Shown here: positions 1-8,318 of the stretch, in pieces
Position numbering within the stretch: the first letter of the stretch is position 1
How the letters are laid out: every line of letters starts with the position of its first letter
Assembly: GCA_009925045.1 (NCBI GenBank)
Contig: RFQK01000008.1
Coordinates: 1-20,970, forward strand
Reading direction: 5' to 3'
From: Methylococcaceae bacterium
GTDB taxonomy: Bacteria > Pseudomonadota > Gammaproteobacteria > Methylococcales > Methylomonadaceae
Length of the DNA: 20,970 bases
Program-made: the position numbers and the translations under genes
Notes under the pieces: model-generated
The model's input: the letters and a program-made list of their open reading frames with translations, nothing else
Databases searched by the model: none
What the model was told of the DNA's origin: nothing

Positions 1-484
1 TTAAAGCACGTGCAATCGCTGCACGCTGTCTTTCACCGCCCGATAGTTCACCCGGTTTGTGTTCGATACGATGCCCCAATCCGACTCGATTCAAAAGCGA
101 TTTAGCACGTAGTTGTGCGCTTTTAATATCCGAAGAACCTATCAGCAAAGGCATGGCGACATTTTCCAGCACGGTAAATTCGCCCAGCAGATGATGAAAC
201 TGGTAGATAAAACCCAAACCACTATTACGCAACTGACATAAGCGGGCCGCACTGATTTTATTCAGGTCATGACCATCTAACAGCACACTGCCTGAAGTCG
301 GCTTTTCCAGTCCACCTAATAAATGCATCAGCGTACTTTTACCGGAACCGGATGCCCCCATAATGGCGACCCGTTCTCCTGACTGGATTTGTACATCCAC
401 GCCTTTCAGAACTTCTACATCGATAGTCCCTTGGGTATAACGTTTGCTTAACTGGCGGGCTTCCAGAATAATGGACTTATTCAT
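1..484 (-). CDS. lolD: LolD, lipoprotein-releasing ABC transporter ATPase (partial, C-terminus off window)
   Basis: ATPase that powers LolCE-type release of outer-membrane lipoproteins from the inner membrane to LolA. Translating from the ATG at 484 gives an ABC domain with Walker A GASGSGKS (about residues 42-49), the QFHHLL segment characteristic of LolD next to the Q-loop, and the signature LSGGERQ close to the window edge. Walker B and the C-terminal end lie beyond position 1. The start overlaps the last 8 bases of the upstream permease gene, so the two are probably translationally coupled. Family assignment is by recognised motifs; the specific LolD call rests on those motifs and on the adjacent LolC/E gene. 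Confidence 0.93.
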   Translation of the reverse strand, partial: MNKSIILEARQLSKRYTQGTIDVEVLKGVDVQIQSGERVAIMGASGSGKSTLMHLLGGLEKPTSGSVLLDGHDLNKISAARLCQLRNSGLGFIYQFHHLLGEFTVLENVAMPLLIGSSDIKSAQLRAKSLLNRVGLGHRIEHKPGELSGGERQRAAIARAL

Positions 485-1724
485 AGCGTAACACCTCTGC
501 AGGATTAATTCGTGAGGCCTGCCAGGCGGGATATAAGGTTGCCAACAAGGACAGTAATAAGGCTGTAGCAGCAATCCAGTAGACATCCATCCAGATCAAT
601 TTGGACGGCACTTGATTGATGTAATACACATCCGCCGCCAAAAATTGCATACCAAAGGCTTTTTCGATGGCTGGAACTATTGTTTCAACATTAAGGGCTA
701 ACAAAATTCCACCAACAGTGCCCAGTGCAGTGCCGACTAAACCAATAATGCCACCCAATACAATGAAGATACCCATCACCGAGGCATTCGACAATCCCTG
801 AGTTTTTAAAATAGCAATATCCCCACGTTTATCCGTGACCACCATGACTAGAGTCGAAACAATATTAAAAGCTGCAACCGCTACGATCAGCATCAGAATG
901 ATAAACATTACGCGCTTTTCGGTTTGAACGGCTCTAAAGAAATTACTGTGCGCCTTGGTCCAGTCACTGACACGATAATCGTCGCCTAATTGATCCGCCA
1001 GATTCTGGGTAATGCGTGGCGCATTAAACAAGTCATCCAGTTTTAAACGCAGCCCTGATACGGCTGGCTCAATACGAAATAATTTGGCCGCGTCATCAAT
1101 GTGGATCAAGGCCATGTTGCGATCGTATTCATACATGCCCACATGAAACATACCGACTACATTAAAACGTTTTAAACGCGGCATAATGCCGGCCGGGGTT
1201 GAGTTAACCTGCGGGGTAATAATCGTGACCTTGTCACCGACGCTGACGCCGAGATGATTTGCAAGCTCTAAACCGAGAATAATATTAAATTCGCCGGAAA
1301 CCAGATCTTGCATAGCCCCTACTTTCATATTGGCAGCGACTTCTGAAACTTTAGGTTCCAACTCTGGCAAGATACCTTGTAAGACAGTTCCACTGACCTG
1401 CCGGTCGGCATTTACCATCACCTGTCCCGTAATATAGGGCGCGGCAGCTTCGACGTGATTAAACTGATGCGTCTTTTGCTCCAGATTTTGCCAATTATCC
1501 AAAACCCCGTAAGGTCCACTGATAGTCGTGTGCGAGGTCATACCCAAAATACGTTCACGTAATTCGGATTCAAAGCCATTCATGACCGACAGCACCGTGA
1601 TCAAGGCGGTCACGCCAAGCGCTATGCCCAAAACTGAGGTCAAGGTGATAAATGAAATAAATTGTGTACGCCGCTTGGCGCGGGTATAGCGCAAGCCAAT
1701 ATAAAGAATGAGAGGTTTAAACAT
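477..1724 (-). CDS. lolC: LolC/LolE-family lipoprotein-releasing permease
   Basis: Inner-membrane permease of the Lol lipoprotein export machine, 415 residues, the normal length for LolC/LolE. A first membrane segment lies at about residues 22-47 ([20 protein letters not shown]), followed by a large periplasmic domain. Three more segments follow near 273-297, 316-345 and 382-400, and the protein ends in the typical PAEVLRYE. It starts 5 bases after the fur stop and overlaps lolD by 8 bases, so fur-lolC-lolD may be one transcript. No clear Shine-Dalgarno is seen before the ATG, consistent with coupling to fur. LolC and LolE are hard to separate by eye; only one permease is visible because the window ends in lolD. 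Confidence 0.92.
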   Translation of the reverse strand: MFKPLILYIGLRYTRAKRRTQFISFITLTSVLGIALGVTALITVLSVMNGFESELRERILGMTSHTTISGPYGVLDNWQNLEQKTHQFNHVEAAAPYITGQVMVNADRQVSGTVLQGILPELEPKVSEVAANMKVGAMQDLVSGEFNIILGLELANHLGVSVGDKVTIITPQVNSTPAGIMPRLKRFNVVGMFHVGMYEYDRNMALIHIDDAAKLFRIEPAVSGLRLKLDDLFNAPRITQNLADQLGDDYRVSDWTKAHSNFFRAVQTEKRVMFIILMLIVAVAAFNIVSTLVMVVTDKRGDIAILKTQGLSNASVMGIFIVLGGIIGLVGTALGTVGGILLALNVETIVPAIEKAFGMQFLAADVYYINQVPSKLIWMDVYWIAATALLLSLLATLYPAWQASRINPAEVLRYE

Positions 1725-1729
1725 GGGTA

Positions 1730-2146
1730 TTAATGGCTTTTGCAGTTGGCGCAGTAGCCGTATAAATAGAGACTGTGATCCGTGAGTGTATAGCCCAGTG
1801 AATGAGCGATTTCTGCCTGGCGTTTTTCAATGAGTTCATCGGTAAATTCGTCGACCTTGCCGCATTTCATGCAAACCACATGGTCGTGATGTGAGCCTTT
1901 GTTGAGTTCAAAGATGGAATTACCACCCTCAAAATGATGACGACTGACCAGACCTGCCGCTTCGAATTGCGTCAAGACGCGATATACGGTTGCAAGACCA
2001 ATTTCTTCGCCTTCAGCCAACAAAATTTTGTAAACCTGTTCAGCCGATAAATGTCTATCATCTAATTGTTTTTCCAAAATCTCCAGTATCTTGAGTCGAG
2101 GTATGGTTACTTTTAACCCAACGTTACGTAAATCGTGTGTCTCCAC
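1730..2146 (-). CDS. fur: Fur, ferric uptake regulator
   Basis: Iron-responsive repressor, 138 residues. The N-terminal winged helix contains the recognition-helix text ATVYRVLTQFEAAGLV. The dimerisation domain has the metal-binding HHDHVVC segment followed by CxxC (CMKC), and there is a second C-terminal CANC motif. The start is GTG at 2146, not ATG: it gives the expected (M)ETHDLRNVGLKVT and has GGAGA about 7 bases upstream, while the overlapping ATG at 2148 is in another frame. It is divergent from bamE, an arrangement seen in several gammaproteobacteria (fur/omlA). The lolC gene follows by 5 bases. Confidence 0.96.
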   Translation of the reverse strand: METHDLRNVGLKVTIPRLKILEILEKQLDDRHLSAEQVYKILLAEGEEIGLATVYRVLTQFEAAGLVSRHHFEGGNSIFELNKGSHHDHVVCMKCGKVDEFTDELIEKRQAEIAHSLGYTLTDHSLYLYGYCANCKSH

Positions 2147-2251
2147 ATCAAGTCTCCATGTTTGATCTTGGCCTTCCGTTACATTGTAGCTTTTTTGGCT
2201 CTGATCGTCTTGGGAATTATGGGATAATGACTCCGGATTAAATCGCTACTA

Positions 2252-2776
2252 ATGGACTACATGAAACACTACCCGTCACTGTGCCTGATCACTTACGCCT
2301 TAATGGCTACTGGCTGCTCCACCATCATGAGCAATATACCCGGTGTTTATACGATTGATATCTTGCAAGGCAATATGATCGATCAAGACTTGATTGACCA
2401 ATTACGCCCGAATATGACTAAGCGTCAAGTGATGTATATCTTGGGTTCGCCGATGATTGCCGACACCTTTCACGATAAACGCTGGGATTATTTATATTCT
2501 GAGCAAAAAAACGGTGGCGACAGACTACAGAAACGCGTGTCTCTTTACTTTAATGGTGACAGTTTAGCGGGTGTACAAGGCGACATTCGTCCCAGCACCT
2601 TACCAGTCGTAAAGCCATCCACAGAAACGACAGTAGACTTGCCCAAACGGGAATTTGATAAGTCGATGCGTGAAAAAGTCACTGGTTTGTTCAGCTTTAA
2701 CGATGATGCAACAGCCAAAGCAAAAGAAGAACCCGCCAAACCGGAACCCAAAAACGACAGCTTTTTTAACTTTTAG
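2252..2776 (+). CDS. bamE: BamE (SmpA/OmlA), outer-membrane assembly lipoprotein
   Basis: Small lipoprotein subunit of the BAM beta-barrel assembly complex. The N-terminus has a lipoprotein signal with lipobox LMATGC (Cys about residue 22). The SmpA/OmlA core follows: [31 protein letters not shown] and DKRWDYLY. At 174 residues it is longer than E. coli BamE because of a hydrophilic Lys/Pro/Glu-rich tail after about residue 120. The start could be the Met at 2252 or the one at 2261 (preceded by GGA); either keeps the signal peptide. It is divergent from fur. Confidence 0.93.
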   Translation: MDYMKHYPSLCLITYALMATGCSTIMSNIPGVYTIDILQGNMIDQDLIDQLRPNMTKRQVMYILGSPMIADTFHDKRWDYLYSEQKNGGDRLQKRVSLYFNGDSLAGVQGDIRPSTLPVVKPSTETTVDLPKREFDKSMREKVTGLFSFNDDATAKAKEEPAKPEPKNDSFFNF

Positions 2777-2783
2777 ACTTTAA

Positions 2784-2808
2784 GGTTGGGATGATTGCAA
2801 TCCCAACC
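2784..2808. terminator. Hairpin between convergent bamE and ppnP
   Basis: Perfect 9-bp stem (GGTTGGGAT / ATCCCAACC) with a 7-base loop, between two convergent genes and directly after the bamE stop. There is no strong T-run on either side, so it is either a weak bidirectional terminator or an RNA-stabilising hairpin. Confidence 0.6.
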
Positions 2809-2820
2809 CATTGGCAACCG

Positions 2821-3138
2821 TTATTCAGCCAAAAACGAACAGCAATAATCACTAGGCACGGTAACTTTCATGGTAAAACTGGCGTTACCGTCCACATTGA
2901 ATGACTCACCGCCTTTAACCAATTGCCATTGCTCTTGACCTGGCAGCAGCACTTCCAATTCACCCGCCAAGATTTCCATCACCTCGGGCGCACCCGTATT
3001 AAAAGTGTATTCACCAATTTGCATAAAACCTAAAGTCTTACTTGAACCATCTGCAAAACGAATGGTTCGGCTAGTGACCTTACCGTCGAAATAGACGTTG
3101 GCTTTCTTAACGATAGTGACATTATTAAATTCAGACAT
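2821..3138 (-). CDS. ppnP: PpnP-type pyrimidine/purine nucleoside phosphorylase (DUF1255)
   Basis: Small cupin-fold protein of 105 residues. The family phosphorolyses a broad range of nucleosides to base plus ribose 1-phosphate. Recognisable family text includes ANVYFDGKVTSRTI, KTLGFMQIGEYTFNT, EVMEILAGELEVLLPG and GESFNVDGNASF. Length matches the family (about 94-105). It is the last gene of the minus-strand run beginning at dsbD, 32 bases after the methyltransferase stop; its link to that run may be only transcriptional. Confidence 0.9.
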   Translation of the reverse strand: MSEFNNVTIVKKANVYFDGKVTSRTIRFADGSSKTLGFMQIGEYTFNTGAPEVMEILAGELEVLLPGQEQWQLVKGGESFNVDGNASFTMKVTVPSDYCCSFLAE

Positions 3139-3170
3139 AACAAATTTTGACTAGGAAAAAAGGACGGCAA

Positions 3171-3755
3171 TCATAGCAGATCTACCCGTTTATCAATAAC
3201 AAAAAGCCGAGGCGCACTGCTTTTATCCGAGTGACTGGCTATACATTCCACGCAATAACGACTCTCATCCAAAGCCTCCAGCCAATGCCTGACCGCTTCA
3301 GCCTCTCGCTCTCCCCCAGGATGCCCGGGATAGACCATCACGGTCACAATTCCACCCGGAGCTAATAACTCAATGGCTGCATTTAAGGCAATCAAGGTGC
3401 TGTCTGCCTGAGTAATACATAATTTATCCGCGCCTGGTAAATAACCGAGATTAAACATAATCGCTTGAATCCGACCCCGGAATGCGACAGGAATGCGCTC
3501 CAACATTTCGGCATGACTCACCCGCATCAAGCAGATTTCTGGGGGTTGAATGAGCATAGCCAAGCTTTTCTGAGTATTAGCAAGTGCCTGTGGCTGGATA
3601 TCAAAACCAAACAGCACGCCTAGCCTGCCGATACACTGGGCCAGAAACAGCGCATCATGGCCATTCCCCAAAGTCGCATCAATCACCGCATCGCCAGATG
3701 ATACACGGTCCAGAATCAATTGCTGGGCTTGGGTAGTTAAACTCAAACGGGCCAT
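3171..3755 (-). CDS. Class I SAM-dependent methyltransferase, MnmM/YtqB-like
   Basis: Rossmann-fold methyltransferase of 194 residues. The SAM-binding motif is DATLGNGHD (residues 26-34), the acidic strand end is GFDIQPQAL (50-58), and the family-specific FNLGYLPGADK is at 101-111. That last motif and the overall length match the YtqB/MnmM family (PF06962), which methylates nm5(s2)U34 of tRNA in Gram-positives. It overlaps the preceding FAD oxidoreductase gene by 13 bases, so the two are coupled. This suggests the pair performs the two steps done by fused MnmC in E. coli (see findings). Function is inferred from family and context; a generic rRNA methylase label is the conservative alternative. 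Confidence 0.82.
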   Translation of the reverse strand: MARLSLTTQAQQLILDRVSSGDAVIDATLGNGHDALFLAQCIGRLGVLFGFDIQPQALANTQKSLAMLIQPPEICLMRVSHAEMLERIPVAFRGRIQAIMFNLGYLPGADKLCITQADSTLIALNAAIELLAPGGIVTVMVYPGHPGGEREAEAVRHWLEALDESRYCVECIASHSDKSSAPRLFVIDKRVDLL

Positions 3756-4786
3756 GACAATCTCTGAATATCACAATAGGCTGGCAAAGGCTGTTTAGAG
3801 CGCATCCAGGTCAGCATACGCTGAGCTGTAGCGGGAATAAGCAGACTGCCTTTGGCACCAAAGCCATTAAAAATCATTAACTGCGGAAATTGCGGATGAG
3901 CTCCGACTAAGGGTTGTTTGTCCAGTGTCGCGGGACGAATACCCACTTGATGATCGATCACTCTCATCTCGCCCAAAGCGGGCATCACCTGAGCTATGCC
4001 ATTTAACAATTCTGCACGCGCCATAGGATTGGGCTTTAAATCCAGTAACAGATTAAAACTGGCGCCCAGGCGGGCATGATGAGTCGCTGTGGGTAACAAC
4101 CAGTGGCCATAATTGATGATGGATTGAGGTAATTGCGGTTCGGTAGCAACAGTCAAAATATCCCCTTGAACTACCTGCCAGGGTAAATCCTTGAACCAAG
4201 GGTTAAAACGGGCTTGATGACCCTCACAAAACACGACGCATCGACTATGAATACCCTGCCATTGCAAATGAGGTTGCAACTGTAATTGCGCCGGATCAAA
4301 GCGACTCGCCACTAGACAGCCGGAGGCAATCAGTTCAGATTTTATGGCGGCTAATAAAGCCCGAGTATCCAGATAGGCTGTCGCGGTTTGCTGAAGAATG
4401 CCAAAAGGTGATTCAAAGCGTTTATCAGGCTCTGCCCAAGCATGCAGATAGTTTTGATAGGCGGGATCAGCTAAGCGCAGCTCTGCATACTGGCGTTGCT
4501 GCTCAGACTTCATTACCCGCAACATATCGCGCTCATGCCAGAAAACCCGTTGGTAGCGCTGTTCCAGATGCCGATATACGGTTTTAGCCACAGCTAACAG
4601 GTCATCAAGATCCTGAGTTTTAAGTAAGCGAAGACCGCTGAGCGGATTCACCAGACCGGCCGCAACCATTGAAGCATTTTCCTGGCCATCATCGACCACT
4701 AAGATATTCAAACCTTGGTTTAGGGCTTCTACAGCCAACAAACTGCCCGCTAATCCCTGACCGATGATGAGCAGATCAATCTGCAC
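3743..4786 (-). CDS. FAD-dependent oxidoreductase, DAO family (MnmC(o)-like)
   Basis: Flavoprotein of 347 residues in the D-amino-acid-oxidase/MnmC C-domain family. It has an N-terminal dinucleotide fold (IIGQGLAGSLLA, about residues 7-18), a second acidic strand end (VVDDGQ), and the C-terminal FAD segment GIRPATLDKQPLVG followed by FNGFGAKGS. The start is GTG at 4786, 5 bases after the hopJ-family stop. The gene overlaps the methyltransferase gene downstream. In MnmC the equivalent domain oxidatively removes the carboxymethyl group from cmnm5U34 of tRNA. The family call is firm; the substrate is inferred from the neighbour and could instead be a free amino acid, as in other DAO enzymes. Confidence 0.82.
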   Translation of the reverse strand: MQIDLLIIGQGLAGSLLAVEALNQGLNILVVDDGQENASMVAAGLVNPLSGLRLLKTQDLDDLLAVAKTVYRHLEQRYQRVFWHERDMLRVMKSEQQRQYAELRLADPAYQNYLHAWAEPDKRFESPFGILQQTATAYLDTRALLAAIKSELIASGCLVASRFDPAQLQLQPHLQWQGIHSRCVVFCEGHQARFNPWFKDLPWQVVQGDILTVATEPQLPQSIINYGHWLLPTATHHARLGASFNLLLDLKPNPMARAELLNGIAQVMPALGEMRVIDHQVGIRPATLDKQPLVGAHPQFPQLMIFNGFGAKGSLLIPATAQRMLTWMRSKQPLPAYCDIQRLSWPV

Positions 4787-4791
4787 TGGAT

Positions 4792-5142
4792 TTATTTAGC
4801 CACTAAAGCAGTGCCATCAAAGGCAATACCTGACCAGCCATCCTGCATAAAGCGACGGATATTCTGATGATCGTTGGCATCAGGATTTTGCAGGACATCC
4901 ACACGGTAATAATCACCGAACAAACTCAAGGTTTCTGCTTCAGTAAGTTGCTGCAACTGGGCAAAACTAAAAATCTTACAGGAACCTTCATTCTGACCTG
5001 CTTGACTAATAACGGGATGCTGCAGACCATTACTAAATGCTGTCGGTTGATAGACATAATGCTCGCTGATCACCGCCATGGTGTCCTGAAAACTAACCGG
5101 CTCTGCGGCTTTAATTTTATGTAAAAAGGCCTCAAGGCTCAT
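4792..5142 (-). CDS. HopJ-type III effector family protein (PF08888-like)
   Basis: Small soluble protein of 116 residues with the family text VISEHYVYQPTAFSNGL, GSCKIFSFAQL and LFGDYYRVDVL. The name derives from a Pseudomonas effector, but the family is widespread in marine and environmental gammaproteobacteria without type III secretion. No secretion signal, membrane segment or secretion locus is seen here, so an effector role is not supported. It lies between dsbD (26 bases) and the FAD oxidoreductase (5 bases) on the same strand. Actual function unknown. Confidence 0.82.
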   Translation of the reverse strand: MSLEAFLHKIKAAEPVSFQDTMAVISEHYVYQPTAFSNGLQHPVISQAGQNEGSCKIFSFAQLQQLTEAETLSLFGDYYRVDVLQNPDANDHQNIRRFMQDGWSGIAFDGTALVAK

Positions 5143-5168
5143 CGACTTAACACTCCGGTATCCGAAAA

Positions 5169-7391
5169 TTAGTTTAATTGCTGCAAGGTTTGCAGAAACC
5201 GCTTAGGTTCCTGAAAACCGATGACTCTTTGTTTAGATTTTTCCTGACCCTCTGCTCCGTAGAAGAGAATGCCAGGTGGGCCTATCAGATTAAAGCGTTT
5301 CAACAAGGCTTGATCATCCGCATTATTCGCGGTGACATCCGCCTGCAGCAAGCGATAACCGGCCAATTGTTGTTGAACGGCCGGATCTGTAAACGTGTAG
5401 GCTTCCAATTCTTTACAGGACACGCACCAGTCGGCATAAAAATCCAGCATAACCGGCTGCTTGCTGGCAACGGCCTGCGCCAGTTCAGCATCAAGCTCAG
5501 CAATCGTTTTGATGCGTTTAAATTGCAAATGGGTTTTACTGGCTTTCTCCTGAGTCATCACACCTTGTAAGGGTCGTAGAATGTCGGAGTTACCTGCCGC
5601 CAGCCCTATCAATTCCAATACCCCCAAAACCAGCAGTATCAATCCAAACCCCTTCCAAAGCTTACGCCAGCCAGAAGCGGCTTCTGCTAAAGGCTCAATG
5701 GCACCCAGATAAATCGCCGGAATTATCAATAACATTGCGAGCAATAACATACTGACAGGTGAAGGCAAAATACGGGATAGCATCCACCAGGCTACAGCCA
5801 GCATAATCACACCAAACACTGCTTTGGTGGTATTTAACCAGCTACCCGCTTTGGGTAATAAGCGTCCCGCCGAGGCACCCAGCAGTAATAATGGCAACCC
5901 CATGCCCAAACCCATCACAAACAGAGCCGAGCCCCCTAAGAACACATCACCGGTCTGACCGATATACATTAATGCAGCTGCCAGTGGTGCCGCGACACAA
6001 GGACCGACAATCAATGAAGAAAAGGCACCCATAATGGCAGCCCCCAGATAGGAACCATCCCGATGGGCATCACTCGACTGATGCAAACGGTTTTGAATAA
6101 ACTGCGGAACGGCCAGATGATAAAAATCAAACATCGACAAAGACAGCAGGACAAACACCGCACTAAACAGTGCAATCACCCAAGGCTCTTGAAAGGCTGC
6201 CTGTAAATTACTGCCAAATAAAGCCGCCAGCACCCCAAAAACGGTATACATTAAGGCGGAGGCCAATACATAACTTAAAGATAATAAAAAACCTTTGCGA
6301 CTAGAAATATCATGACCCTGGCCAACAATAATCCCTGACAAAATGGGCACCATGGGAAAGATACACGGTGTCAGCGACAACAACACACCAAAACCAAAAA
6401 AACTCAATAAGGTCAGTAGTAGACTGTCATGTTTAAGGGCATTCACAATCTGATCTTGTTCAGATTCAGGCGCCACATTTGCAACATTAGCCAGGGTATT
6501 GGCTGAAGTTATGGCTGGCAGTTGTAAACTTAGCTGAGTTTGCATAGGCGGATAACAGACACCACGATCAGCACACCCTTGAAACTTTGCGGTTAGTTGC
6601 ACAGTTTGCGATTCACTGCGACTCCGTTTTAACTCGACATCTATGCCTGTTTCCTGGCGAAATATTTCAACTTTGCCATATTCCGGATCATCATGTGGAA
6701 TCCCTTGCGGCAAATTCAGCGGGCCTAGGACAACACTGTCAGGTTCAGCGGTGACCGCTAATTTGGATTTATAAAGATAATAGCCATCAGCCGCGATCCA
6801 GCTGAGATGAATATGAGTGGCATCTTTAACACTAGCAAAAAATTGAAAAGCCTGTTCCGGTGCAAGTAGTTCATCAAGCGTTCCTTGACCACCCCAGCCC
6901 TTTATACTCTGAAAAAATCCATTAACACCTTGAGTCAGTGGATGACTGATAGGCAAATCGATTTCCAAGGTGGTTTTTTGCGGCGGGTAACAAACACCGT
7001 GATCCGCACAACCCTGATGTTTGATCAATAAACTTAAGTGTTGCTGGCCACTGTGATTTTGCACCGCAAGAGGAATACTTAACTGCCCCCCACGATAGAC
7101 ATAGACATCACCTAATACGGCGTCATGATCTAACTCAGCCTCTGGGAGCGTTTTCACTGCTACCTCAATCGCCGGGGTTTTGGATTCAAACTTAAATTTA
7201 TCTCGATACAAATGGTAGCCAGTTGCAATCTGAAAACGCAATTCCACCGTATCGGACGTCACAGTCCCCATGCTTAATTTGAACGCCTGCTCAGGAGGCA
7301 AAAAGCTCTGTTCCTCAGCCCACGCCGAGTTAACACCTAGCAGCAAACAAACTAATATCACGATACGGTTAACTAGCATGAATCCATCCAT
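5169..7391 (-). CDS. dsbD: DsbD, cytochrome c / protein-disulfide reductase with two N-terminal alpha domains
   Basis: Moves reducing power from cytoplasmic thioredoxin to the periplasm for DsbC and cytochrome c maturation. Order: signal peptide (cleaved about WA-EEQ, residues 25-26), a first DsbD-alpha domain (about 28-145) with GCADHGVC (C128, C134), and a second alpha domain (about 172-292) with GCADRGVC (C273, C279). Then comes an eight-helix membrane domain with redox cysteines C343 (LTPCIFP) and C465 (VGPCVAAP), and a C-terminal thioredoxin domain with WCVSC (C656, C659). At 740 residues it exceeds the roughly 565 of E. coli DsbD, explained by the duplicated alpha domain. The start may be the Met at 7391 or the one at 7379, which has GGA 5 bases upstream. 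It heads the minus-strand run to ppnP and diverges from fxsA. Confidence 0.95.
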   Translation of the reverse strand: MDGFMLVNRIVILVCLLLGVNSAWAEEQSFLPPEQAFKLSMGTVTSDTVELRFQIATGYHLYRDKFKFESKTPAIEVAVKTLPEAELDHDAVLGDVYVYRGGQLSIPLAVQNHSGQQHLSLLIKHQGCADHGVCYPPQKTTLEIDLPISHPLTQGVNGFFQSIKGWGGQGTLDELLAPEQAFQFFASVKDATHIHLSWIAADGYYLYKSKLAVTAEPDSVVLGPLNLPQGIPHDDPEYGKVEIFRQETGIDVELKRSRSESQTVQLTAKFQGCADRGVCYPPMQTQLSLQLPAITSANTLANVANVAPESEQDQIVNALKHDSLLLTLLSFFGFGVLLSLTPCIFPMVPILSGIIVGQGHDISSRKGFLLSLSYVLASALMYTVFGVLAALFGSNLQAAFQEPWVIALFSAVFVLLSLSMFDFYHLAVPQFIQNRLHQSSDAHRDGSYLGAAIMGAFSSLIVGPCVAAPLAAALMYIGQTGDVFLGGSALFVMGLGMGLPLLLLGASAGRLLPKAGSWLNTTKAVFGVIMLAVAWWMLSRILPSPVSMLLLAMLLIIPAIYLGAIEPLAEAASGWRKLWKGFGLILLVLGVLELIGLAAGNSDILRPLQGVMTQEKASKTHLQFKRIKTIAELDAELAQAVASKQPVMLDFYADWCVSCKELEAYTFTDPAVQQQLAGYRLLQADVTANNADDQALLKRFNLIGPPGILFYGAEGQEKSKQRVIGFQEPKRFLQTLQQLN

Positions 7392-7484
7392 TTAGAAAAA
7401 ATCATTAACTGGGCAATATTATCCAGTAAATTAACGGCATATGCTTTAGTATTGCCGTATTAATTTTGAAATCCGAGTTAGCAC

Positions 7485-7931
7485 ATGAAAGCCATTCAGA
7501 TCTTGTTTGCATTTTTTTTAGTCGTGCCTTTCATTGAAATCTACGTGCTTCTGCAAGTAGGTGGCTTGATCGGTGCTTTTCCGACTATTTTCATGGTGGT
7601 GTTTACCGCAGTTCTCGGTGCGTGGTTACTGAGAAAACAGGGCTTTGAAACTTGGCGACGTCTGCAGACCAATCTACAACAAGGTCAGATTCCTGCTTAT
7701 GAAATGATCGAAGGTCCTATCATTCTGATCGGTGGTGCTTTGCTGCTTACGCCCGGTTTTTTTACCGACTTTTTGGGCTTTGCGTGTTTGATACCCAGTT
7801 TACGCCGACGCATTGCTCGTTATTTGATTGAACATCACTTGCTCGTCGTCCAAGGCGCAAATGCATTTAGAAAAACCTCGAGCTATTCAGATAATGTCAT
7901 CGAAGCAGAGTTTGAAAAAAAGGATGACTAG
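7485..7931 (+). CDS. fxsA: FxsA family membrane protein
   Basis: Cytoplasmic-membrane protein of 148 residues. It has an N-terminal segment with LFAFFLVVPFIEIYVLLQVG, a second helix around GAFPTIFMVVFTAVLGAWLLR, and the conserved GGALLLTPGFFTDFLGFACLIPSLR. These are diagnostic of FxsA, known in E. coli for relieving F-plasmid exclusion of phage T7. Cytoplasmic C-terminal tail is charged. Its cellular role is not established. A GAG lies 8 bases before the ATG. It is divergent from dsbD with a 93-base gap. Confidence 0.93.
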   Translation: MKAIQILFAFFLVVPFIEIYVLLQVGGLIGAFPTIFMVVFTAVLGAWLLRKQGFETWRRLQTNLQQGQIPAYEMIEGPIILIGGALLLTPGFFTDFLGFACLIPSLRRRIARYLIEHHLLVVQGANAFRKTSSYSDNVIEAEFEKKDD

Positions 7932-7934
7932 GAC

Positions 7935-7962
7935 ACAGGGAAGCCTTGTAAGACTTCCCTGT
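7935..7962. terminator. Hairpin terminator between convergent fxsA and DUF2892 gene
   Basis: Perfect 9-bp stem (ACAGGGAAG / CTTCCCTGT) with a 10-base loop directly after the fxsA stop and 7 bases from the end of the convergent gene. There is no long T-run, so it may be a weak bidirectional terminator. Confidence 0.65.
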
Positions 7963-7969
7963 AGCAAGA

Positions 7970-8227
7970 TTATTCCGCGTCAGCGTCAGCGTCAGCCGAA
8001 GATTCTGTAACGACTGCGGATGCAGTGCTTTTGTTAAAGCCGGAATAAGCAGGACACCAGCCAAAATAACTGGTAGCCACCAAGACTAAACCAACTAGCA
8101 GCATTAACACGCTAGCGGTAAACAATGAAACCGCCAATAAGACAACACCCGAATACAAACGGACTTTTTTGTCCTTAGCACCGAGGTTGTGTTCAAATTT
8201 AACCAAACGTTTATAATCGAAACTCAT
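7970..8227 (-). CDS. Small DUF2892 / YgaP-like membrane protein
   Basis: 85-residue protein. N-terminal NLGAKDKKVRLYSGVVLLA resembles the DUF2892 family (inner-membrane part of YgaP-type proteins). Two hydrophobic segments lie about 25-38 and 40-54, then a conserved WCPAYSGFN. The hydrophilic tail ends in an Asp-Ala repeat encoded by tandem GCGTCA-type hexamers at about 7977-7995. A good Shine-Dalgarno (AAGGGG) precedes the ATG. Function unknown; it is convergent with fxsA and divergent from uvrD. Confidence 0.85.
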   Translation of the reverse strand: MSFDYKRLVKFEHNLGAKDKKVRLYSGVVLLAVSLFTASVLMLLVGLVLVATSYFGWCPAYSGFNKSTASAVVTESSADADADAE

Positions 8228-8318
8228 GCCATTCCCCTTTTCTTCAGTATTTTTATATTGTCTGCAGGCTCTGCATCAAGGGCAATATACACAGCTACTC
8301 ACAATCTGCCAATAAAAA

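Noticed and set aside
4792..5142. HopJ-family gene as evidence of type III secretion or virulence
   Set aside because: No secretion genes or signals nearby; the family is common in non-pathogenic environmental bacteria.
8228..8318. LexA (SOS) box upstream of uvrD
   Set aside because: CTG and CAG triplets occur, but none at the required 10-base spacing with AT-rich centre.
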